In this document: piece after piece, positions 6,491 through 12,144 of the stretch | How the letters are laid out: every line of letters begins with the position of its first letter | Numbering within the stretch: the stretch's first letter is position 1 | DNA from: an uncultured Saprospiraceae bacterium | GTDB lineage: Bacteria > Bacteroidota > Bacteroidia > Chitinophagales > Saprospiraceae | Reading direction: 5' to 3' | Length of the DNA: 12,144 nucleotides | Assembly (NCBI GenBank): GCA_937959375.1 | Contig: CALGLS010000091.1 | Location: forward strand, 1-12,144 | Notes under the pieces: generated by a model | What the model was told of the DNA's origin: nothing | Database searches by the model: none | Seen by the model: the letters and a program-made list of their open reading frames with translations, nothing else | Translations under genes and position numbers: made by a program

Positions 6491-6520
6491 CAGGTTTTAC
6501 ACACACAATTTGTATAATTT

Positions 6521-6542
6521 GAAGTTGTAAAAAACTTCTTTT
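6521..6542 (+). terminator. Short hairpin with U-run in the pckA leader
   Basis: GAAGTT (6521-6526) pairs with AACTTC (6533-6538) around a 6-nt loop, followed directly by TTTT. It could end the structured RNA or attenuate pckA. The stem is only 6 bp. Confidence 0.25.
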
Positions 6543-6551
6543 CATAGTATC

Positions 6552-6584
6552 GTGGTTTTCGATAAAGACCACATCATTTTTTAT
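6552..6584 (+). terminator. Attenuator-like hairpin 33 nt before the pckA ATG
   Basis: GTGGTTTT (6552-6559) pairs with AAAGACCAC positions 6565-6572 (eight pairs including one G-U) around CGATA, followed by ATC and a T-rich run. The form is that of an intrinsic terminator placed just before the coding sequence, as in attenuation. Function is inferred from form only. Confidence 0.35.
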
Positions 6585-6616
6585 TTACAAGCTAAAAATT
6601 GGATAAAGAAAAGTAT

Positions 6617-8206
6617 ATGGAAAAATTAAATAAGGAAAATCAGAAATACTGCTTACAACCTGCAGCTTTGGTTGAAGAAACCATTCGGTTAGATCAGGGA
6701 AAATTGAGTAGCTCAGGGGCATTGGTGATCAACACTGGAAAATTTACCGGTCGTTCTCCAAAGGACCGATTTATCGTTAAAGATGCGATGACTGCTGACA
6801 CGGTAGATTGGGGTGAAATCAATATGCCAATTGAAAGTAAGTCTTTTGATTTGCTATATGAAAAAATGGTTAAGTATGCGAATACACTCGATACGGTTTA
6901 TGTACGTGATGCATACGCTTGCGCAAATCCAAATTACCGACTAAACGTACGTGTTCATACGGAGTTTCCATGGCAAAACTTGTTTGTATACAACATGTTT
7001 TTGCGTATCGCTAAAAAAGACCTTCCTAGCTTCTCACCTGACTGGGAAGTATATGCTTTCCCGACTGTACTAGCAGATCCTTCAGTACACGGTACTCGTC
7101 AAGAAAACTTCTCTATCATCAACTTTACAGAAAAGAAAATTATTGTTGGTGGTAGTGCTTATACTGGTGAAATCAAGAAAGGAATTTTCTCTGCCTTGAA
7201 CTTTATTTTACCAACAGAAAAAAATGTTTTACCAATGCACTGTTCAGCGAACGTAGGGGCAGAGGGAGACACTTCTTTGTTTTTCGGTTTATCTGGAACA
7301 GGTAAGACGACACTTTCTAATGATCCTGATCGACGTTTGATTGGTGATGACGAACACGGTTGGTCAAAAGAGTCAGTCTTCAATTTTGAAGGTGGCTGTT
7401 ACGCCAAAACGATTGACCTTTCTCAAGCTAAGGAACCACAAATTTTTGCGGCGATTAAGTTTGGAGCATTGTTGGAAAACATTGGTTTTGAAGAAGATGG
7501 TTACACACCTGATTATTCAGACACAACCATCACTCAAAATACACGTGTAAGTTATCCGATTTATCACATCGATAATATCATGTACAAATCTAGAGGAGAT
7601 GTACCTGAGAATATTTTCTTTTTGACTTGTGATGCTTTTGGTGCTTTGCCTCCGATTTCAAAATTGACAAAGGGTCAAGCGATGTATCACTTCATCAGTG
7701 GTTACACTGCAAAGATTGCAGGTACAGAAGTAGGTATCGTAGAACCAAAAGCAACTTTCTCTGCTTGTTTTGGTGCACCGTTTTTACCTCTAGCTCCAAC
7801 TAGGTATGCAGAAATGCTAGGTGAGAAAATCGAAAAAGGTTGTCGTAGAGGTGATGGTAAAATTAATGTTTGGTTGGTCAACACGGGGTGGTCAGGCGGC
7901 GGATTTGGCGAAGGTTCAAGAATCGCATTATCTTACACACGTGCCATGATCAAGGCAGCGATTGAAGGTAATCTGAATGATGTTGAATATCGTACACATC
8001 CAGTTTTTGGTTTAGAAATGCCAGTGACTTGCCCAGATGTTCCTAACGCAATGTTGAATCCAAGAGATACTTGGCGCAACGAAGCTGACTACGACGTAGT
8101 TGCTAACAAATTAGCCAACTTATTTGTGGATAACTTTGCACAATATGCTTCAAAGGCAAATGATGAGATTATGGCTGCAGCACCTAAAGTAGGAGCGAAG
8201 GCTTAA
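6617..8206 (+). CDS. pckA: Phosphoenolpyruvate carboxykinase (ATP)
   Basis: 529 aa from the ATG at 6617. A TTG at 6599 would add six residues; both contexts are A-rich and the choice is not firm. The length is close to the 540 aa of E. coli PckA. It is a cytosolic gluconeogenic enzyme: oxaloacetate + ATP gives PEP + CO2 + ADP, needing Mg2+ and Mn2+. Visible in order: GKFTGRSPKDRF (about 41-52, with the oxaloacetate-binding Arg), GGSAYTGEIKKGIF (178-191, Mn-site Lys region), LPMHCSANVG (205-214), P-loop GLSGTGKTTLS (224-234), the metal-binding LIGDDEHGW (241-249), FEGGCYAK and TRVSYPIYHIDN (active-site Arg). All key motifs are intact. It is a single-gene unit, with its own promoter and foldable leader upstream and a strong terminator downstream. 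Confidence 0.97.
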   Translation: MEKLNKENQKYCLQPAALVEETIRLDQGKLSSSGALVINTGKFTGRSPKDRFIVKDAMTADTVDWGEINMPIESKSFDLLYEKMVKYANTLDTVYVRDAYACANPNYRLNVRVHTEFPWQNLFVYNMFLRIAKKDLPSFSPDWEVYAFPTVLADPSVHGTRQENFSIINFTEKKIIVGGSAYTGEIKKGIFSALNFILPTEKNVLPMHCSANVGAEGDTSLFFGLSGTGKTTLSNDPDRRLIGDDEHGWSKESVFNFEGGCYAKTIDLSQAKEPQIFAAIKFGALLENIGFEEDGYTPDYSDTTITQNTRVSYPIYHIDNIMYKSRGDVPENIFFLTCDAFGALPPISKLTKGQAMYHFISGYTAKIAGTEVGIVEPKATFSACFGAPFLPLAPTRYAEMLGEKIEKGCRRGDGKINVWLVNTGWSGGGFGEGSRIALSYTRAMIKAAIEGNLNDVEYRTHPVFGLEMPVTCPDVPNAMLNPRDTWRNEADYDVVANKLANLFVDNFAQYASKANDEIMAAAPKVGAKA

Positions 8207-8230
8207 GACTTAAACTATAAAATAAAAAAA

Positions 8231-8265
8231 CGGGATGTTAGCTTTAGCTGATGTCCCGTTTTTTT
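8231..8265 (+). terminator. Rho-independent terminator of pckA
   Basis: CGGGATGTTAGC (8231-8242) pairs along all 12 positions, with three G-U pairs, with GCTGATGTCCCG (8247-8258) around a TTTA tetraloop, followed by seven Ts. An A-run precedes the stem, so it could also work for minus-strand transcripts. It lies 25 bp past the pckA stop. Confidence 0.92.
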
Positions 8266-8324
8266 GTTAGATCCAAAGCTTATAAATTGTGCTAGCAGCA
8301 TCCAAACACCAATTGTACACGCAA

Positions 8325-8698
8325 AAGAGCGTTAGCGAATCAGCGTAAAAAAAATCAAGCCGGATCCCGGACTTCATTCCGACCAAAACAGTTCAGCTAA
8401 AAAGATAAAACCGGACTAAAGTACAGAGTGGGAAAACCGATCGCGTACAAAAAAAAGAGCGCTAGCGAATCAGCGTAAAATAAGTCAAGCCGGATCCCGG
8501 ACTTCAGTCCGACCAAAACAGTTCAGCTAAAAAGATGAAACCGGACTAAAGTACAGAGTGCGAAAACCGATCGCGTACAAAAAAAAGAGCGCTAACGAAT
8601 CAGCGTAAAATAACTCAAGCCGGACCTCGGGCTTCATTCCGACCAAGACAGTTCAGCTAAAAAGATAAAACCGAACTAAAGTACAGAGTGCGAAAACC
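8325..8698. repeat. Tandem array of 130-bp units, about 2.9 copies
   Basis: AGAGC ends at 8330, 8460 and 8590, giving an exact 130-bp period. Units differ at only a few positions (by eye roughly 6-10 per unit); the third stops about 18 bp short. Each unit holds an AGCGNTANCG motif near its start, a CCGGATCCCGG-like near-palindrome (eroded in unit 3), a CGGACT-TC-AGTCCG hairpin (perfect only in unit 2, 8498-8511), and a conserved GTTCAGCTAAAAAGAT tract. There are no spacers, so it is not a CRISPR array. Confidence 0.9.
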
Positions 8699-8728
8699 AA
8701 CCACAAAACTTCACGCCAGAAGAGAAAA

Positions 8729-8758
8729 TTGAACTTGAGATTGAACTTGTAATTGAAA
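8729..8758. repeat. TTGNNN hexamer array
   Basis: Five consecutive hexamers: TTGAAC, TTGAGA, TTGAAC, TTGTAA, TTGAAA. It follows the 130-bp array and shares the 6-nt period of the other spacer repeats in the window. Confidence 0.55.
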
Positions 8759-8782
8759 TTAAAACCCACGAAAGAAGGAAAA

Positions 8783-8847
8783 CTCCCACTCCCACTTTAA
8801 CTCCCACTTCACTGCAACTGCCACTTTCACTCTAATTGCCACTTAAT
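8783..8847. repeat. CTNNNA-type hexamer array at the 3' end of the regulator gene
   Basis: About eleven units, mostly CTCCCA, CTTTAA, CTGCCA, CTTTCA and CTCTAA, with one 5-nt slip at 8807-8811. It ends six bases before the regulator stop codon on the minus strand. No stem is evident. Confidence 0.55.
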
Positions 8848-8852
8848 TACAA

Positions 8853-9608
8853 TTAAACCCCCAAAACCCCCTTAACCTCCGCAGAATAAGTCCCACCCGT
8901 TTTAATCGAAGTCTGCCCCTTGTCCTTCATAATCAAAATCAATTTTCCTCTAAAATATTTCCGTATTTCACCAATACAAGATCGATTTACAATGTAAGAA
9001 CGATGTACTCGAATAAATGGATCGGGTAAGTTTTTTTCAAAATGACCTAGACTCTGATCACTCAAATAAGATTGACCACTTTCCGTGAAAATCTGAACGT
9101 ACTTATCCTCTGCTTTGAGAAAACAAATATCTGTGTGTTCGATCAACAAAATTCGATCTTTCATTTTGATAGGGAGAGAAGTAGAGATTGTTTTTTTAGT
9201 TTTTTCAGCGAGTAGCGTTTCTAATTTTTTGTAATCAATTGGATTTTTTTGTTGGCCAAATTTGCGTAATTTTTCTATCGCTTTTTTGAAACGTTGTGCA
9301 TCAAAAGGTTTGACTAAATAGTCGATAGAATAAGTTTCAAAAGCTTTAATCGCATAAGCTTCGTATGCTGTTGTGAAAATTACTAATGGCTGGTACGTCA
9401 ACTTTGCAAGCATTTCAAAACCAGTCATATCAGGTAACTGAATATCAAGAAAAAGGAGATCCGGACGCAGTTCCTCTATTTGTTCAATAGCCTTATTCCC
9501 ATTATCAGCTTCCCCCACCAATTCGATTTCATCTGAGTAGGGACCTAATAATTTTTTGACTCTTAAACGAGCCGGATATTCATCTTCTGTTATGAAAGCT
9601 TTGTACAT
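8853..9608 (-). CDS. LytTR-family response regulator
   Basis: 251 aa from the ATG at 9608. The open frame runs on to 9689, but those 27 residues (MSFCSFCG...) come from a non-ATG start in repeat-like DNA and precede a typical receiver start, MYKAFITEDE. Residues 1-115 form the receiver domain: acidic Glu8/Asp9, phospho-acceptor Asp55 in LLFLDIQLPD, Thr79/Thr80 in IFTTAYE, and Lys100 in YLVKPFD. A Lys-rich linker leads to a LytTR DNA-binding domain (about 150-251), with IEHTDICFLKAEDKYVQIFT, DPFIRVHRSYIVN and IGEIRKYFRGKL. It is a cytosolic transcription regulator, presumably phosphorylated by the kinase encoded 161 bp upstream on the same strand. Its target genes cannot be told from the sequence. 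Confidence 0.93.
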   Translation of the reverse strand: MYKAFITEDEYPARLRVKKLLGPYSDEIELVGEADNGNKAIEQIEELRPDLLFLDIQLPDMTGFEMLAKLTYQPLVIFTTAYEAYAIKAFETYSIDYLVKPFDAQRFKKAIEKLRKFGQQKNPIDYKKLETLLAEKTKKTISTSLPIKMKDRILLIEHTDICFLKAEDKYVQIFTESGQSYLSDQSLGHFEKNLPDPFIRVHRSYIVNRSCIGEIRKYFRGKLILIMKDKGQTSIKTGGTYSAEVKGVLGV

Positions 9609-9664
9609 GTTTTTGATTATTAATGAGTCGGAAGACTGAAAATCGGAAACCGAATTTTTTTTTG

Positions 9665-9750
9665 AACCACAAAAAGAACAAAAGCTCACAAAAGAAATAA
9701 CACATTTTTACGTTCGAGTGCTTATGTTTCCTTTTGATTCTTTTGTGGTT
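9665..9750. repeat. Inverted repeat between kinase and regulator genes
   Basis: The left arm 9665-9684 (AACCACAAAA...) and right arm 9731-9750 (...TTTTGTGGTT) are near-perfect inverted copies of about 20 bp with a 46-bp spacer. No U-run follows in the direction of transcription. A short GGAAGACTGAAAATCGGAAACCG stretch nearby (9630-9652) resembles the purine-rich arms at 2561-2589. The repeat divides the two-gene unit and could affect relative expression. Confidence 0.65.
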
Positions 9751-9769
9751 TAATCGTTGACCTTTCCAC

Positions 9770-11365
9770 TCATCCCATTATTTCAATATAAACCTGCTTC
9801 TCCGGACTATTAATAAACGCAAGCTCATGCTTCTCCGGATAAAATAATTTCAATTTCTTTTGCACACTTCTAAGTCCATAACCCGTTCCCAAATTGTCAG
9901 GAAAAGCAGTTCCATGATCTATGATTTTGAAAACTAGTTTGTCCTCCAATTTTTTAGCCACAACTTGAACGAAGGTTTTATTTTCTTTTGCATTATAACC
10001 ATACTTAATGGCATTTTCAACCAGCGGTTGTAACAAAAATCGAGGAATCTCTTGAGACTTTATACTTGCATCACAATCAATGACAACTTCCAGTCGATCA
10101 CCAAATCGAATTTTTTCAATTTCAAGATAAGTTTTAAGTAAACTCATTTCCTCTTCTACAGTGACGCTGTGTTGATCTTTTCGATTCGTTGTTTCTTTAT
10201 AGAATTTAGAAAGCGCCATGGCCATCTCCTCCGTTTTAGAAGGATCCTCTTGCGCCAAACTAGCAATAGAGTTAAGCGAATTGTATAAAAAATGTGGATT
10301 TATTTTAGCTTGCAAAGATTCTATTTCTGCTTGGAATTTTAACTCATTATTTTGAGCAATCTTTAATGCCTTAGCTTCTTTTCTCAACTTGAAATATTGG
10401 ATTCGAAAGTTGTTGAAAAAATTGCCAGATGCTAGAATGATTGAAAATGGAAGCGTGAGCGGAGCCATTAGATAAGTCAACCGATTGAAGAGCGAGAAAT
10501 TAGAAAGATGCTCTATGTCGGAGGGGGTAAACAATCCAAGTTGGAATTGTAAAAAAGTTGCAACAAGTGAAACCGCAAAACTTGCTAAAACGATGAACAG
10601 AAATTTTGCAGCTTCTCTATCGTAAAACCTTAGTTGATGTAACCACCTATTGTTGATATAGCTGACCCCCACCACCAATGTCAAAAGCGTCAATAAAAAC
10701 TTGGTATAGATTGGTAATCTTAATTCAACAAATAGACTAACTCCTTCTGCGCATTCTACCAGAAAAATGAAGAAAATAAATGCAAATGAAATCCATATTA
10801 ATTTTCTAGAGAGTGATGATCTGATGGGGATATAATTACTCAAGTATCCAAACAACCAAATCACAAAAAATGCAACGATACTTTTAATGGCCAGTAAATA
10901 CGGAATAAAGAAAAACATAGGTAGGTCCAAAACTTTTTTTGGAGGATGGTATCTGTACCCATGTGTCGAATGTGCATTTTTTTTCAAAGCATAAAACTCG
11001 TCTAGCGAATATCGCTCAACAGTATCAGCGTAGAGTATACTTGAATTAACAAAGTCGTAATTCCATGTATCGCTATAAATATCTTTTCCTTCTTGCGATT
11101 TAAAAGTGAACTTACCTGGAAGAATAGTGAGGCTATCTTCAATTGAGCTAGCTATTATTTTGTAATAATTTATCGCAGCGCTACTATCCTTAATAATGAA
11201 AATATCATCTTTTATAGGATTGCTCCAATTAGGAGAGGTGATTTTTGAAGAATAGGACCAAGGCGTATCTCTTTCCTGTAAATTTTGGATAGACGATTTA
11301 GTCGTATAAAAATAAAAAACATGAAGTCCAACAAACACAAATAAATAGAAGATCCATCTTTTCAT
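9770..11365 (-). CDS. Membrane sensor histidine kinase, LytS/YehU (His_kinase) type
   Basis: 531 aa from the ATG at 11365. TM1 lies at about 4-20 and is followed by a polar, probably periplasmic, domain of about 125 residues (21-145). Then come about five hydrophobic segments, near 150-175, 188-205, 218-236, 252-277 and 293-312. A helical, coiled-coil-like stretch (about 322-354) leads into the kinase core. The phospho-acceptor is His358 in AKINPHFLYNSLNSI, followed by FLLQPLVENAIKYGY as the N-box and GTGYGLRSVQKKL as the G-box region. It would autophosphorylate and pass phosphate to the LytTR regulator encoded just downstream. The 125-residue outer domain is not one I recognise, so the signal is unknown. 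Kinase-regulator gene order and spacing support a pair. Confidence 0.92.
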   Translation of the reverse strand: MKRWIFYLFVFVGLHVFYFYTTKSSIQNLQERDTPWSYSSKITSPNWSNPIKDDIFIIKDSSAAINYYKIIASSIEDSLTILPGKFTFKSQEGKDIYSDTWNYDFVNSSILYADTVERYSLDEFYALKKNAHSTHGYRYHPPKKVLDLPMFFFIPYLLAIKSIVAFFVIWLFGYLSNYIPIRSSLSRKLIWISFAFIFFIFLVECAEGVSLFVELRLPIYTKFLLTLLTLVVGVSYINNRWLHQLRFYDREAAKFLFIVLASFAVSLVATFLQFQLGLFTPSDIEHLSNFSLFNRLTYLMAPLTLPFSIILASGNFFNNFRIQYFKLRKEAKALKIAQNNELKFQAEIESLQAKINPHFLYNSLNSIASLAQEDPSKTEEMAMALSKFYKETTNRKDQHSVTVEEEMSLLKTYLEIEKIRFGDRLEVVIDCDASIKSQEIPRFLLQPLVENAIKYGYNAKENKTFVQVVAKKLEDKLVFKIIDHGTAFPDNLGTGYGLRSVQKKLKLFYPEKHELAFINSPEKQVYIEIMG

Positions 11366-11563
11366 AATGTAAAATATTATATCTTTTGAAGTAATACTAC
11401 AAAAGAATAGGATTTCTTAATTTGAAACTACTGTTTTCTGACGAACTGGACTTATTCGGCGTGAACTTACACTTTGAGCTCAAATAATATTTGAATAGAA
11501 AAGTTTAGTAAATGTTACCTCCCTCTTATTCTAACCAAATATTTTCATGATAATACAAAAGAA

Positions 11564-11597
11564 ATCCCGAATTCTAGATCGCTCTAAAATTCGGGAT
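11564..11597 (-). terminator. Terminator of the T9SS-exported protein gene
   Basis: ATCCCGAATT (11564-11573) and AATTCGGGAT (11588-11597) form a perfect 10-bp stem with a 14-nt loop. On the minus strand it is followed by TTTCTTTTGTATT. It lies 31 bp past the stop codon and before the kinase promoter region. Confidence 0.85.
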
Positions 11598-11628
11598 GAC
11601 TTATGTTTCGTATTAACTACTCAGCAAG

Positions 11629-12144
11629 TTATTTTTTAATAATCTTTTGAACAGTCGAACTTGATGGACTCACTACGTTTAAGAAATAAAGTCCAGGGCT
11701 ATATGCTTCAAAAGGGATTTCGCTAACAAGGTTTTTGCTAGTCCATAATACCTTACCATTAGCATCCATAAGTTGCATTACAACATCTTCTAACTCTTGA
11801 CTAGCGTTGACATATAAAACATCATTTACTGGATTAGGAGAAAACGTAATTTTATCCTTTTCAGTTTTGAATTCAATGGATACGGTTTTACTGTATTCGA
11901 ATTGTCCATCAAAATCATTTTGCTTTAAGCGATAGTAATTCATTCCCTCAGATGGTGTTGCGTCTGTATAAGTGTAATGCATCAATTCACTAGACGTTCC
12001 ATTTCCACGTACATATCCAATTTTTGTCCAATCAGAACCATTATTACTTCTTTCTATTTCAAAACCTTCATTGTTTAATTCGCTTGCAGTTGCCCACTTT
12101 AGCTCTGAACCTCGTTCTGTTTTTTCACCAGTTAAACTTACTAA
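11629..12144 (-). CDS. T9SS-exported protein, C-terminal part with type A sorting domain
   Basis: 171 residues up to the TAA at 11629; the frame is open to the window edge, so the N-terminus and main domain are missing. The visible part starts LVSLTGEKTERGSELKWATASELNNEGFEIERS and passes through GYVRGNGTSS and GMNYYRLKQNDFDGQFEYSKTV. This fibronectin-like module regularly precedes the sorting tail in Bacteroidota exoproteins. The last 75 or so residues are the tail: FSPNPVNDVLYV, LMDANGKVLW, SPGLYFLNV and the basic end VQKIIKK. The protein is expected to be secreted or cell-surface-attached after removal of the tail. An internal TTG-started frame from 11985 is only a piece of this gene. What the missing part does cannot be told. 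Confidence 0.92.
   Translation of the reverse strand, partial: LVSLTGEKTERGSELKWATASELNNEGFEIERSNNGSDWTKIGYVRGNGTSSELMHYTYTDATPSEGMNYYRLKQNDFDGQFEYSKTVSIEFKTEKDKITFSPNPVNDVLYVNASQELEDVVMQLMDANGKVLWTSKNLVSEIPFEAYSPGLYFLNVVSPSSSTVQKIIKK

Larger units (their letters stand above)
8207..8852. other. Convergent repeat-rich spacer between pckA and response regulator
   Basis: This 646-bp spacer separates the 3' ends of pckA (+) and the regulator gene (-). It holds the pckA terminator, about 55 bp of plain sequence, the 130-bp tandem array, and two hexamer-phased arrays. I found no coding region: the 130-bp period is not a multiple of three and every frame is interrupted. Confidence 0.7.

Noticed and set aside
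6479..6518. Classical sigma70 promoter TTGACA...TATAAT
   Set aside because: The spacing of 28 bp is far too long and Bacteroidota use a different consensus; the TATAATTTG does not fit TAnnTTTG.
8325..8698. CRISPR array
   Set aside because: Units are 130 bp, contiguous, without unique spacers, and no cas gene is present.
9609..9689. 27-residue N-terminal extension of the response regulator
   Set aside because: It uses a non-ATG start, lies in repeat-like DNA, and receiver domains normally begin right at MYKAFITEDE.
11629..11985. Complete 118-residue protein starting at 11985
   Set aside because: The frame stays open to the window edge with typical T9SS-tail sequence upstream, so this is an internal TTG in a larger gene.

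Overview
The window looks like a stretch of a Bacteroidota chromosome, perhaps a marine Saprospiria or Flavobacteriia relative. The evidence is a C-terminal type IX secretion (T9SS) sorting domain, a lipoprotein whose Cys is followed by KKDDDD, a LytS/LytR-type kinase-regulator pair with a LytTR domain, a promoter-like TAnnTTTGC box, A/T-rich start contexts without Shine-Dalgarno sites, and low overall GC. I see no tRNA, rRNA, CRISPR array, transposase or phage gene.

Layout. 1-1365 (+): 3' part of a von Willebrand A-like plus leucine-rich-repeat protein, cut by the left edge. 1366-1760: repeat-rich spacer. 1761-2522 (-): 4-oxalocrotonate decarboxylase-like enzyme. 2682-3257 (-): surface lipoprotein. 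3541-4644 (-): HisC-like aminotransferase. 4645-5020: divergent spacer with a large quasi-palindrome. 5021-6133 (+): BioD/Pta-N-like P-loop protein with a DRTGG domain. 6134-6616: promoter and highly foldable leader. 6617-8206 (+): ATP-dependent PEP carboxykinase with a textbook terminator. 8266-8852: three 130-bp tandem units and hexamer-phased repeats. 8853-9608 and 9770-11365 (-): LytTR response regulator and membrane histidine kinase, kinase first. 11629-12144 (-): C-terminal end of a T9SS-exported protein, cut by the right edge, with its own terminator.

The coding genes are mostly familiar and do not form one pathway. PckA makes PEP from oxaloacetate and the decarboxylase belongs to aromatic meta-cleavage, but no partner enzymes are present. 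The only clear functional pair is the kinase and regulator. Several starts suggested by long reading frames are non-ATG extensions. I moved the aminotransferase, lipoprotein, regulator and PckA to internal ATGs, and kept a TTG start only for the BioD-like gene, where the Walker A motif forces it.

The less ordinary content lies between genes. Most spacers carry long imperfect inverted repeats and degenerate arrays with a 6-nt period (GAATNN, AATAGG, ATTCCC, TTGNNN, CTNNNA), usually near gene 3' ends. The spacer before pckA can form two mutually exclusive sets of helices downstream of a good Bacteroidota promoter, which makes it the best candidate here for an undescribed structured RNA.
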